A stretch of DNA of 64,000 nucleotides from Nannocystis exedens. GTDB taxonomy: Bacteria > Myxococcota_A > Polyangia > Polyangiales > Polyangiaceae. The notes under the pieces are model-generated. The model searched no databases. It was not told the DNA's origin and saw nothing but the letters and a program-made list of their open reading frames with translations. The stretch lies in contig CAMAVR010000001.1 in NCBI GenBank assembly GCA_945861885.1, positions 1 through 64,000 on the forward strand, given 5' to 3'. Shown here in pieces: positions 50,676 through 58,835 of this stretch (within the stretch, counting starts at the first letter, position 1; each line of letters starts with the position of its first letter). The translations under genes and the position numbers were made by a program.

Positions 50676-51898
50676 ATCGTCGCGTTGTTGTAACGGGAAT
50701 TGGTGTCGTAAGTCCGCTCGGCGCGAGCCATGGGGCCACATGGAACGCCCTAAAAATAGGGGCGCACGGCATCGTGCGAATGCCCGAGTGGGAAGAGATT
50801 GTCGGTCTGCGAACGCGCCTCGCGGCGCCCGCAGTAGGCGTGGCAGGCGATCAGCTGTCGCGCAAAGCGTCGCGCACGATGGGGCGCGTCGCAATTCTCG
50901 CGGCGGTCGCAAGCGAAGAAGCGATCGCCGATGCGCGCCTTTCGCGCGAAGAGCTGTCGTCGGGCGATGTCGGTCTCGCATACGGCAGCACGCACGGGTC
51001 GTCAGCCGCCAACGAAGAGTGGGTGCGCAAGATCCTGTCGCAGAGCGGCTTTTTGGGGATGCCGTCGACCGCGTACCTGAAGTTTATGAGCCACACAGCG
51101 GCGACGAATCTTGCGGTTCATTTTGGTATTCGTGGGCGCATTTTGACGACATGCGCGGCGTGCGTCAGCGGAGCGCAAGCGATCGGCTATGCGTACGAGA
51201 CAATCAAGCACGGCCTCGCCGACGTGATGGTCGCGGGGGGCGCCGAAGAGCTTCATTTTACGCACGCCGGTGTGTTCGACATCATGCACGCGACGAGCTG
51301 CGCTTACAACGACGCGCCCGATCAAGCGCCACGCCCGTTCGAAGAGAAGCGCGATGGGCTTGTAGTAGGCGAAGGGGCAGGGACGTTCGTACTCGAAGAG
51401 TACTCGCGCGCGAAGGCAGCGAATAAGCATATTTATGCTGAGATTATCGGTTTCGGGACAAACTGCGACGGCACCCACGTAACCAATCCGTCGGCGGAGG
51501 GGATGCGAGGCGCGATGATTGCAGCGCTGAAAGACGCTGCGATCGAGCCGTCCCAAGTGGGCTACGTCAACGCGCACGCAACGGCGACAGTCATCGGTGA
51601 CATTGCCGAGAGCCAAGCGACACACAGCGTCTTTGGTACAAGCGTGCCTGTGAGTTCGCTCAAAGGGGCGCTCGCGCACACGCTAGGGGCGTGCGGCGCG
51701 ATCGAAGCGGCGCTGACGATCGACATGATGAATGAAGGCGTTCTGATTCCGACGCGCAATTTGGAGCGCGTAGATCCGCGATGCGCGGAGCTAAAATATT
51801 TGCAGCGCGAGCCGACCGAGCGAGCGGTAGATATCGTGATGAGCAATAAGTTCGCTTTCGGGGGGATTAACACGAGCCTTTTGTTTCGGCGGATTTAG
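50672..51898 (+). CDS. apeR: Ketosynthase, second (FabF-like)
   Basis: The 408-residue beta-ketoacyl-ACP synthase has the full triad: C164 (CAACVSGAQA), H302 (NAHATATVIGD) and H336 (GALAHTLGACG). In characterised clusters ApeR is the homodimeric synthase thought to perform the first or distinct condensation. It starts with a TTG at 50672 that overlaps the apeQ stop (TTGA), and the N-terminus MNRRVVVTGIGVVSPLG is canonical for ketosynthases. The stop at 51898 is followed two bases later by the GTG of a polysaccharide deacetylase. Confidence 0.92.
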   Translation: MNRRVVVTGIGVVSPLGASHGATWNALKIGAHGIVRMPEWEEIVGLRTRLAAPAVGVAGDQLSRKASRTMGRVAILAAVASEEAIADARLSREELSSGDVGLAYGSTHGSSAANEEWVRKILSQSGFLGMPSTAYLKFMSHTAATNLAVHFGIRGRILTTCAACVSGAQAIGYAYETIKHGLADVMVAGGAEELHFTHAGVFDIMHATSCAYNDAPDQAPRPFEEKRDGLVVGEGAGTFVLEEYSRAKAANKHIYAEIIGFGTNCDGTHVTNPSAEGMRGAMIAALKDAAIEPSQVGYVNAHATATVIGDIAESQATHSVFGTSVPVSSLKGALAHTLGACGAIEAALTIDMMNEGVLIPTRNLERVDPRCAELKYLQREPTERAVDIVMSNKFAFGGINTSLLFRRI

Positions 51899-51900
51899 CG

Positions 51901-52848
51901 GTGCTGGGCTTTTCGAATCGCGCACGCGCACGCGCACGCGCACGCGCACGTCAACGATCACGATCACGATCACGATCACGAGCAGGTGATCGTTCACGTG
52001 ATCGTGATCGTCTACGTGCGCGTGCGCGTGCGCGTGCGCGGCTATTAAATTGGCTAAGCGCCGCCGCCCTAACAGCAGGAATCCCAGCAGCAGTAATATC
52101 CATCCCCCTAACGCTAGCCCTAACCCTCCCAAATCACGCCGCCCTATCCGCAGCAGCAACCTTCGCAGCGCTCTCCACCGCAATAACATGGCTAGTAGCA
52201 AGCCCAAAAACGCAGTGGCTAGTCCCAACAGTATTCCGCGGCCCAAATCGCCCCGCGGTAGCATTCACATTCGACGACGGCCCTGACCCCCACACAACCC
52301 CCCGCGTTCTCGAATTGCTCGATCGCTACAAAGCGAAAGCAACGTTCTTCGTCGTCGGATTCGCGGTCGACAAATACCCCGACCTTGTCCGTCAAATCAT
52401 CGCGTCTGGTCATCTTGTAGCCTCGCACAGCTACACCCACGACCCCGCGTGGCACTTTCGAACCGCGAAAAGCATGGCGCACGACATCGAACGCGGCATC
52501 GATGCAATCGAGCGAATCACCGGCCAACGCCCCCAATATTTCCGCCCTCCGCAAGGCCTTCGCGTTCCAACTCTCCGTTACGCGCTTGAGCGCCTTGAGC
52601 CACTAACGTGCGCGACATGGAGCGCGCGAGGCGTCGATACGATCGGCCTGAGCGCCAATGTCGTCGCACGCCGCATAACACGCTACCTCACGCCAGGCGC
52701 CATCGTCCTCCTTCATGACGGCAGTTGCTTAGCCCCCTCGCGCGATCGCGCGCCGACGCTCGATGCGCTCGAGCAGCTTCTTCGCACGGCAGCCGAAAGA
52801 AAATTCGCGTGCGTTCGTCTGGATGAACTTTTGGAGGGGGCCGGATGA
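51901..52848 (+). CDS. Polysaccharide deacetylase with repeat-encoded N-terminus
   Basis: The 315-residue protein has a complete NodB domain: TFDDGP with the metal Asp pair, HSYTH, RPPQG and LLHDG. It would remove acetyl groups from a glycan or a related conjugate. Residues 8-47 are almost only Arg alternating with Ala, Ser or Asp and come from the hairpin element at 51919-52040. Two hydrophobic segments follow, so it is probably membrane-anchored. Between the repeat and the catalytic domain there is no ATG, GTG or TTG in frame, so translation seems to begin at the GTG at 51901 and cross the repeat. Such a gene is unusual in an APE cluster. The stop overlaps the apeD start by ATGA. Confidence 0.8.
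   Translation: MLGFSNRARARARARARQRSRSRSRSRAGDRSRDRDRLRARARARARLLNWLSAAALTAGIPAAVISIPLTLALTLPNHAALSAAATFAALSTAITWLVASPKTQWLVPTVFRGPNRPAVAFTFDDGPDPHTTPRVLELLDRYKAKATFFVVGFAVDKYPDLVRQIIASGHLVASHSYTHDPAWHFRTAKSMAHDIERGIDAIERITGQRPQYFRPPQGLRVPTLRYALERLEPLTCATWSARGVDTIGLSANVVARRITRYLTPGAIVLLHDGSCLAPSRDRAPTLDALEQLLRTAAERKFACVRLDELLEGAG
51919..52040. repeat. Long alternating hairpin element inside the deacetylase frame
   Basis: CGCACG runs, GATCACG units, a GCAGGTGATCGTTCACG centre, then GATCGTG and CGTGCG runs make a 122-base inverted repeat. It is the second member of the family at 33112-33230 and forms most of the first 47 codons of the deacetylase. Confidence 0.85.
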
Positions 52849-53609
52849 AGCGGTTGTTTCGCTCAGTGTTGGTCGCAAGCGCGTTTGCATTTTTTTGGAG
52901 CGGCGCCGCACTTCTCGCGTGGCTTCTGCTCCCTCCGCTCGCGCTGATCGGCGGTAGTTCTGTCGAACGAACGAGGCGCTGCCAGCGGTTCGTGTCAGGG
53001 TCGTTTCGCCTGTTTCACGGCTACATGCATGTTCTTCGTCTCGTCGACGCGCGAGTGACGGGCGAAATTCCGCGGCTCGATGGCGGCCCTGTTGTTCTGG
53101 TGGCGAACCACACGACGCTTGTCGACGTGACGGCGATCATCGCGAGGTTTCCAAACATTTGCTGCGTTGCAAAATCGTCTTATGCGGACAATTTTTTCGT
53201 CGGACGACTCTTGCGGTTGTGCGGTTTTATTCCTTCGGAGCAGCGAGATCCGGAAGGAAAGTCCATTATTGAGACTGCCTGCGAGCGGCTTCGCCAAGGC
53301 TTCGATATCCTTGTATTTCCCGAAGGGACGCGCTCGCCACCGGATGGGCTCTTGCCGTTTCGGAGGGGGGCGTTCGAAATTGCGTGCCGAGCGGGCGTTC
53401 CGATTGTACCACTCTTGCTTCGCTGTCAGCCGAGCGCCCTTACGAAAAACCGGGCATTCTGGGATCATCCCGACAAAATGGCCATTCTGACAATTGAGCC
53501 GCAAGCCCCGATAAACCCGTTAGATTGGAATCGAAACAGCAGGCACTTGCGCCAAAAAGTTGAAACGGAATACCGTTTCGCACTCAATCTGCCCAAAGTC
53601 AAAACATAA
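52845..53609 (+). CDS. apeD: Lysophospholipid acyltransferase-like protein (PlsC family)
   Basis: The 254-residue membrane acyltransferase has the PlsC motifs NHTTLVD (H-x4-D, residues 86-92) and FPEGTRS, plus a hydrophobic N-terminal segment. In APE clusters this type of enzyme probably esterifies a glycerol- or sugar-linked intermediate so that the pigment can be anchored in the membrane. The start overlaps the deacetylase stop (ATGA), and its stop is directly followed by the apeE ATG. Its own polar/hydrophobic profile fits a cytoplasmic-face inner-membrane protein. Confidence 0.85.
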   Translation: MKRLFRSVLVASAFAFFWSGAALLAWLLLPPLALIGGSSVERTRRCQRFVSGSFRLFHGYMHVLRLVDARVTGEIPRLDGGPVVLVANHTTLVDVTAIIARFPNICCVAKSSYADNFFVGRLLRLCGFIPSEQRDPEGKSIIETACERLRQGFDILVFPEGTRSPPDGLLPFRRGAFEIACRAGVPIVPLLLRCQPSALTKNRAFWDHPDKMAILTIEPQAPINPLDWNRNSRHLRQKVETEYRFALNLPKVKT

Positions 53610-53873
53610 ATGAACCAGCCTGAACTCGAGTCTGAGATATCCAAAATAGTCGTCAGCTCTCTTCAACTTGAAGACATTCGCCCCGAGGATATCAAACCCG
53701 AGGTGCCGCTGTTTGGTGAAGGGCTAGGGCTCGACTCGATCGACGCGCTCGAACTCGCGAGCGCCCTCGAAAAGCGATTCGGCGTGAAGTTTTCGCAAGC
53801 AACAGCCGACATGAATCAGGTGTTTCGGTCGGTTCGAACGCTAGCGGTTTACATCGGCGAGCGGAGCAACTGA
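53610..53873 (+). CDS. apeE: Acyl carrier protein, first
   Basis: The 87-residue acyl carrier protein has the phosphopantetheine attachment Ser in GLGLDSIDALEL at about residue 41. It carries the growing polyene or the aromatic starter as a thioester. It begins immediately after the apeD stop codon, and its TGA overlaps the apeF ATG by one base. Two distinct carrier proteins are normal for this pathway. Confidence 0.93.
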   Translation: MNQPELESEISKIVVSSLQLEDIRPEDIKPEVPLFGEGLGLDSIDALELASALEKRFGVKFSQATADMNQVFRSVRTLAVYIGERSN

Positions 53874-54142
53874 TGGAGCGCCAAGAAGTTGTGACGCGCG
53901 TTCGCGCAACGATTGTCGAGCTGTTCGAACAAGACGAAGCGAATCTCAACGAAGAGACACGCCTCGTCGAAGACCTCGGTCTCGACAGCATCGACGCACT
54001 CGATCTCGCGGCCCGGATCGAAGATTTTACGCATCGACGCCTCCCAGAAGAGCGCCTTCGCGAGCTACGAACGCTCGGCGACGTGACCGATCTCATCTGC
54101 GCGGTGTTGGACGAAGCAAGTGTATCGGCGGCAAAGTCTTAG
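53873..54142 (+). CDS. apeF: Acyl carrier protein, second
   Basis: The 89-residue carrier protein has the attachment site DLGLDSIDALDLAARIE. It differs clearly from apeE elsewhere (it starts MERQEVVTRVRATIVELFEQ), so the two are probably specialised, for instance one for the starter and one for the extended chain. The ATG overlaps the apeE stop by one base. The next gene starts directly after its stop codon. Confidence 0.93.
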   Translation: MERQEVVTRVRATIVELFEQDEANLNEETRLVEDLGLDSIDALDLAARIEDFTHRRLPEERLRELRTLGDVTDLICAVLDEASVSAAKS

Positions 54143-54811
54143 ATGAATCGTTCGAGGTATCTGGTCGTTCTGTTTCTCGCGTTGGCGCCGCTTCGCGCTT
54201 TGGCGGCGAACACGGAACCAGATGCTTCGACATCTCCAAGTGCACCACCGGTCGATGTGTTGATGCACGAATTTGCGAAGTCCCCCGGCCTTTTTGCACG
54301 TTTTCATGACGAAAAGCAGATTGCGCTGTTAACGCTGCCGATTGTTAGCGACGGTACAATCCACTTTACGCCGAAAAAGGGGCTCGCCCGCCACACGCTC
54401 AAGCCGACGAAACAGAGTGTTCATCTTTCGGGGACAACGCTGACGTTTTGGGACGGGAAAAAGGCCGAGTCGGTATCGCTAAAAAGTTCACCGGCGCTTC
54501 GCGCGTTTGCCGACGCGTTCGGCATGCTCCTCGGGGCCGATCGCGCGGGGCTCGAAAAGAATTTTGAGCTTGTGTTCGACGGCGACCCTAAAAAAACGTG
54601 GCGCCTTCGTCTTGTGCCAAAGCTGGCCGACCTCGGAAAAATACTGAAAGAAATCGATGTTCGCGGCGATGGTGTCACGGTGACAACACTGACGGTGCGC
54701 GAAGCGAGTGGCGACGCGAGCACGTCGACATTCTCAGAAGTAAATCCGAAAAAAGTTTACACCGAAGCGGAGCTCAACTCGATTTTTAAAGCGCCGCCTG
54801 GCGGGCCCTAG
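54143..54811 (+). CDS. apeL: LolA-like outer-membrane lipoprotein carrier protein
   Basis: The 222-residue protein has a signal peptide (MNRSRYLVVLFLALAPLRALAA). Its mature part shows the LolA-like order FARFHDEKQIALLTLPIVSDGTIHF, LARHTLKPTKQSVHL and WRLRLVPK. In APE clusters the LolA-like ApeL is thought to ferry the lipid-like pigment or its precursor across the periplasm. It is adjacent to the apeF stop and to the apeM GTG start, without gaps. Confidence 0.82.
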   Translation: MNRSRYLVVLFLALAPLRALAANTEPDASTSPSAPPVDVLMHEFAKSPGLFARFHDEKQIALLTLPIVSDGTIHFTPKKGLARHTLKPTKQSVHLSGTTLTFWDGKKAESVSLKSSPALRAFADAFGMLLGADRAGLEKNFELVFDGDPKKTWRLRLVPKLADLGKILKEIDVRGDGVTVTTLTVREASGDASTSTFSEVNPKKVYTEAELNSIFKAPPGGP

Positions 54812-57157
54812 GTGAGCCGAGTGCGCGACGTCACAGCCAAAATCACAAGCGTCGTTGTGTTCGCCATAGCCGCTGCAATTTGGGCGTGGACGCTCCCGCG
54901 CATGCACGTTGAAATGTCGATCGCCCGGTTTCTTCCGACAGGGGCCGACCGCAGCGTGGTGAACGTACTAAAAGCGCTCGCCGAAAGTGAAATGGCGAGC
55001 ACGACCGTGATCGACATCGGCGGTGGCGGCGGCGGTGACGATGCAGACGAAGCGATCGTGCTCACTGCGCAGCGTCTAAAAGCGCGCGTGCTTGAGTCGC
55101 CGCTTACACGAGCTGTCACAAGCGGCGTGTCGGAGGCGGAACAGGTCGAAATTATGCGGTTTTTGACGAGCTTTCCCCCGAGCGCGTTTTTGCCCGTGTC
55201 GTCGTATGAACCGGAAAAAATTCAAGAAGAGATCGCGAATCTTAAAAGCGAACTCGGGGGCCCGCTCGGTCCGATGGTGCGCGCTTTGGCGCCAAACGAT
55301 CCGCTAGGTGGTGTTATTGGGCTGCTCAATAAGCTGCGCGACTCGCAAGGGGCAGGGCTCACATCGCGCGACGGGATTTTGACATCGAGCGACGGCTCGC
55401 ACGCGTTTTTGTTTTTTAGAACAAACGGGAGCGCGTTCGATGCGCCGCTTCAGCGCGAAGCGTTTGCGATGATCCATCGCACATTCGACGAAGTGCGAAC
55501 GAGCCCCGAGCAGCGGCTCGAAATGAGCGGCATCGGCCGCTTTACTGTGCATTCAGAAGAGCAAATTCGCGGCGATATCGAGCGCATTAGCACCTTGTCG
55601 ATGATTGGAATTTTAGGCTTCTTCGCCCTTCTTTTTCGCTCGTTTCGGATGCTGATGTTGGGTCTCGTTCCGGTCGCATTCGGTACGATCGTGGCGACGC
55701 TCGGAAGCTATTGGATTTTTGGCGAAGTTCACGGCCTAACGCTCGCATTCGGCACGTCGCTTCTCGGCGTCGGCATCGACTACGCGGAGCACTATTTCAC
55801 GCACTTTGCGCTCGAACCTGAAAAGGGTGGCCATGCGATCATGCGTCTCGTGTGGCCCGGCCTGTGGCTAGGCGCCTTGACGACGGTGGCAGGCTTTATC
55901 GGGATCGGTTGGGCCGACTTTCCAGGTGCGCTCGAAATCGCGCTATTCGCGAGCCTTGCGGTCATCGGTTCGCTCGTCGCAACGCGCTTTTTGCTTCCGC
56001 CGTGGATGCCGACAAATTACGCGCGGCCGAAGCTGCTCGAAGCGCTTGAGCGTCACGCCGCATCGATCGTCAATACGCTCGCGCGGCGAAAGCACATCGC
56101 GGTGGTCGCATTTGTTGCGCTCGCGCTTCTTGCGTTTGGGCTTGTGCGCGTTCGGTTCATCGACGACATGAGCGCGCTGCTCGCGCTCGACCCGGCGCTT
56201 ACGGCCGAAGATGCGCGCGTTCATCAACGGGTTACATCTTCTGAACCGGGGCGATTTGCGATTGTAGTGGGCGATACCGAAGAGCTGGCGAGTGAAAAGT
56301 TAGATCTCGCAACGGCCGAGCTCGATCGCGCAAAGCGTGAAGGTGTGATCAAGTACGCGATGCCGATCGGTGCGCTGATTCGCTCTGAACAGGCGCAGCG
56401 GGCGAGCTTTTTGGCAGCGCAAGCGAGCGGTCGACGCATCGACGAAGCGCTCGCGGCAAACGGTTTTCGTCCGGAGCTTTTTCATACGACCGAGAGCGGT
56501 ACGTCACCGAAGTTCGTGACGCTTGCCGAAGTGATCAAATCGCCCCTTGGCAGTGTTGTGGGGCCGCTTGCGCCGAAGCTCGAGGGGCGCCAGGCATTTG
56601 TCATTCCACTTGGTGGGATTTCATCGATGGCAGAGCTTCGCAAGTATGTTCCCGATGCGATCATCGTTGATGAGCGCGCGCTCCTTGAAGAGACGTACGG
56701 CCATGTTCGCCAGCGTGTGGTTCAACTGGTCGGCCTCAGTCTCGTGTTTGTCTGGGCTATTGTGCTGGTCAAATATCGATCGCTACGCCTTTCGATAGCG
56801 GCGCTGCTTCCGGCTCTAATTGCGGCAACATTTACGATAAGCGTTTTTGGTTGGTGCGGAGTGAAGCTCAATATTTTTCACGTTGTCGGGCTGCTGCTAG
56901 TGCTTTCAATGGGGGTCGACTACGGAATTTTTATCGTGGAAGGGCGGCATAGTCCGTATGAATCGGCGCGGTCGCTGGTGAGCGTTTTCGCGGCGACACT
57001 TACGACGCTTCTCTCGTTTGGCGCCCTAGCGCTCAGTGTGAGCCCGGTTCTTTGCGCGATCGGGTTGACGATTACGATCGGCCTTACGGCGAGTCTCATC
57101 TTGTGCCCTGGAGCACTTGTTTTGTGGGCTCACCGCGCCGAGGAGCGGCATTCGTGA
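54812..57157 (+). CDS. apeM: MMPL/RND-family exporter
   Basis: The 781-residue protein has the two-fold RND-like layout: one N-terminal membrane segment, a large periplasmic loop, a membrane bundle near residues 260-400, a second loop and a second bundle near 636-775. The repeated GVGIDYAEHYFTHF and SMGVDYGIFIVEG segments are the charged transmembrane-4-like motifs of MMPL transporters that use proton motive force. It should move the lipid-linked aryl polyene out of the inner membrane with ApeL. It starts with GTG directly after the apeL stop, and its end overlaps apeN (GTGA). Confidence 0.9.
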   Translation: MSRVRDVTAKITSVVVFAIAAAIWAWTLPRMHVEMSIARFLPTGADRSVVNVLKALAESEMASTTVIDIGGGGGGDDADEAIVLTAQRLKARVLESPLTRAVTSGVSEAEQVEIMRFLTSFPPSAFLPVSSYEPEKIQEEIANLKSELGGPLGPMVRALAPNDPLGGVIGLLNKLRDSQGAGLTSRDGILTSSDGSHAFLFFRTNGSAFDAPLQREAFAMIHRTFDEVRTSPEQRLEMSGIGRFTVHSEEQIRGDIERISTLSMIGILGFFALLFRSFRMLMLGLVPVAFGTIVATLGSYWIFGEVHGLTLAFGTSLLGVGIDYAEHYFTHFALEPEKGGHAIMRLVWPGLWLGALTTVAGFIGIGWADFPGALEIALFASLAVIGSLVATRFLLPPWMPTNYARPKLLEALERHAASIVNTLARRKHIAVVAFVALALLAFGLVRVRFIDDMSALLALDPALTAEDARVHQRVTSSEPGRFAIVVGDTEELASEKLDLATAELDRAKREGVIKYAMPIGALIRSEQAQRASFLAAQASGRRIDEALAANGFRPELFHTTESGTSPKFVTLAEVIKSPLGSVVGPLAPKLEGRQAFVIPLGGISSMAELRKYVPDAIIVDERALLEETYGHVRQRVVQLVGLSLVFVWAIVLVKYRSLRLSIAALLPALIAATFTISVFGWCGVKLNIFHVVGLLLVLSMGVDYGIFIVEGRHSPYESARSLVSVFAATLTTLLSFGALALSVSPVLCAIGLTITIGLTASLILCPGALVLWAHRAEERHS

Positions 57158-57777
57158 TTGCGCGCGTGACGATGCTGGCGTTGGTGGCTCTAACGTCGTG
57201 CGCGCCGACGCTTCGGCAGACGCCAATGGCGCAGCAGGAATATCCGGGAAGTTTGGCGCCGCCGAACACGTTGGGCCCCGACTTTTCGGTTCGTCAACAT
57301 CTGACGATTCAAGCCCATGGACGAAACGCGGAAGTCGATGTGGTGCTTCAAAAGCGCCAAAACGAGCTTCTTGTCATCGGCCTAGGGCCTGTAGGCGTCC
57401 GCGCGTTTGTGCTTCGCCAAGAAGGGGCCGACGTGTCGTTCGAGCAGTCGTTCGGCCCGAAGATGCCGTTCGCACCGCGAAATATTCTTGTCGATATCCA
57501 TCGCGCGTATTTTATGCGCTTACCGAGCGAGAGCGAGATTGGCACCGCTGACAAGACGATCGCGGGGGAGCTCGATGGAGAGCATGTCGAAGAGAAATGG
57601 CGCGGCGGCAGTTTAATCGAGCGACGATTCACGCGTCCGGGCTTTAACGGCGCGGTGACGATTCACTACTCAGCAGGGTGCACAGTGGAGCGCTGCGAGC
57701 CGGAGGAACTGACAATCCAGAACGAGTGGTTCGCGTACGAAATAAAAATCGCAAGCGAAGGGTACAAGTTCTTCTAA
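57154..57777 (+). CDS. apeN: DUF3261-type lipoprotein
   Basis: The 207-residue protein has a lipobox ALTSC (Cys about 14) and the DUF3261 features QEYPGSLAPPNTLGPDFSVRQHL and LVIGLGPVGVRAFVLRQEGADV. Such proteins are encoded in nearly all APE clusters and are probably outer-membrane lipoproteins for anchoring or transfer of the pigment. The GTG at 57154 overlaps the apeM stop and gives a proper signal peptide; the longer frame adds 34 shadow residues. Its end overlaps the convergent methyltransferase by four bases, where the two arms of the cluster meet. Confidence 0.85.
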   Translation: MIARVTMLALVALTSCAPTLRQTPMAQQEYPGSLAPPNTLGPDFSVRQHLTIQAHGRNAEVDVVLQKRQNELLVIGLGPVGVRAFVLRQEGADVSFEQSFGPKMPFAPRNILVDIHRAYFMRLPSESEIGTADKTIAGELDGEHVEEKWRGGSLIERRFTRPGFNGAVTIHYSAGCTVERCEPEELTIQNEWFAYEIKIASEGYKFF

Positions 57778-58835
57778 CGCACGCACTCGATGAGCGTGTG
57801 CGATAGGCCTATTGACTCCATGTTATTGGCTATCGTTAGCCCCGCCTCTTTGATCAAGCGCTTCAAGTCTTCCGAGTGGTACATGCGGCTATTGCCGTTG
57901 GCCATGCACGCGAAATAGAGCGATGTGCCGATGACGCAGTAACGCGCCGCTTCGTATCGTTGCTTGTCCCACAGCGTTTCTAAAATATATGCGCGCCCCC
58001 CGTTTGGCATCGCGTCGCGAACGCGGCGCAAAATCGACACGATTTCCGACTCGGAAAAACAGTCGAGAAATTGGCTCATCCAGTAGACATCGGCCCCTTC
58101 GGGAATCTTCGCGGTGTCGTCCAAAAAGTTCACCGGAATAAGATCGACCCGTCGCTTTTGTTCGTCATTGAACGCGGCATCGGCCATGGCTAACTGCCCT
58201 GGGAGATCAGCGATTGAAATGCGAACATCAGGCGATGCGGCGAGGCATACGCGGCAGAAGAGGCCGGTGTTGCCCCCGAGGTCGACAAGGTGCTTCACGT
58301 TTGGCGATAAAATAAGCTCGGCGCACTGCTCAAACACGCCGTCTGAATAGTAGTGGTCGAATGCGAACCACGAGCTTTTGATATCGGATGGGAGCTTGCT
58401 GAGCCCTTCGTACAGCGTTGGCCAAGGCCCGAGTTCGCGCAGGCCTGACGGAAGGCCTGAGCGCATCGCTTCTTGAAAGTGAGATGCTCCGCGGTAGCAG
58501 ACGTCGCGATTAAAATCGGCGTTTACGCGCGTTAGCCGATCTTTGAGCCAAAAAACGCCCATTTTTGTGATCGAAAAACGCCTGTTTTCGTGCGAACAGA
58601 GCCCTGACGCAAAGCCAGCTTCGAGTAAAATCGATGCGGCGTAGTGCGAGAGGCCGGTGCGCGTGGCGACGCTGTCGGGTGTCGCTCCTGCGGCCCCCGC
58701 GGCGTACAAATGATCGAGCACGCCGAGGTCGCGCATTGCGAGAGTGGCGTGAAACATGAGCGGCGCGAATGCGAGCTTTTGCGCTTCGTAGCGGGCCGCT
58801 TCGCTGGATGTGAGGGCATCAGAAACGCGTTTCAT
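57774..58835 (-). CDS. SAM-dependent methyltransferase of the aryl-polyene cluster
   Basis: The 353-residue protein is a class I, O-methyltransferase-type enzyme. An N-terminal dimerisation winged-helix part (LGVLDHLYAAGAAGATPDSVATRTGLS) precedes the SAM-binding DLGGNTGLFCRV and the acidic DLPGQLA loop. In APE pathways a methyltransferase modifies the aromatic head, for example an O- or C-methylation of the 4-hydroxyphenyl ring. That role is inferred from context, and it could be the ApeB equivalent. It is the last gene of the minus-strand arm and starts directly at the apeJ stop. Confidence 0.85.
   Translation of the reverse strand: MKRVSDALTSSEAARYEAQKLAFAPLMFHATLAMRDLGVLDHLYAAGAAGATPDSVATRTGLSHYAASILLEAGFASGLCSHENRRFSITKMGVFWLKDRLTRVNADFNRDVCYRGASHFQEAMRSGLPSGLRELGPWPTLYEGLSKLPSDIKSSWFAFDHYYSDGVFEQCAELILSPNVKHLVDLGGNTGLFCRVCLAASPDVRISIADLPGQLAMADAAFNDEQKRRVDLIPVNFLDDTAKIPEGADVYWMSQFLDCFSESEIVSILRRVRDAMPNGGRAYILETLWDKQRYEAARYCVIGTSLYFACMANGNSRMYHSEDLKRLIKEAGLTIANNMESIGLSHTLIECVR

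Noticed and set aside
50740..51426. A 228-codon frame within apeR
   Set aside because: It is Arg-rich and out of frame with a perfect ketosynthase; it is a shadow.
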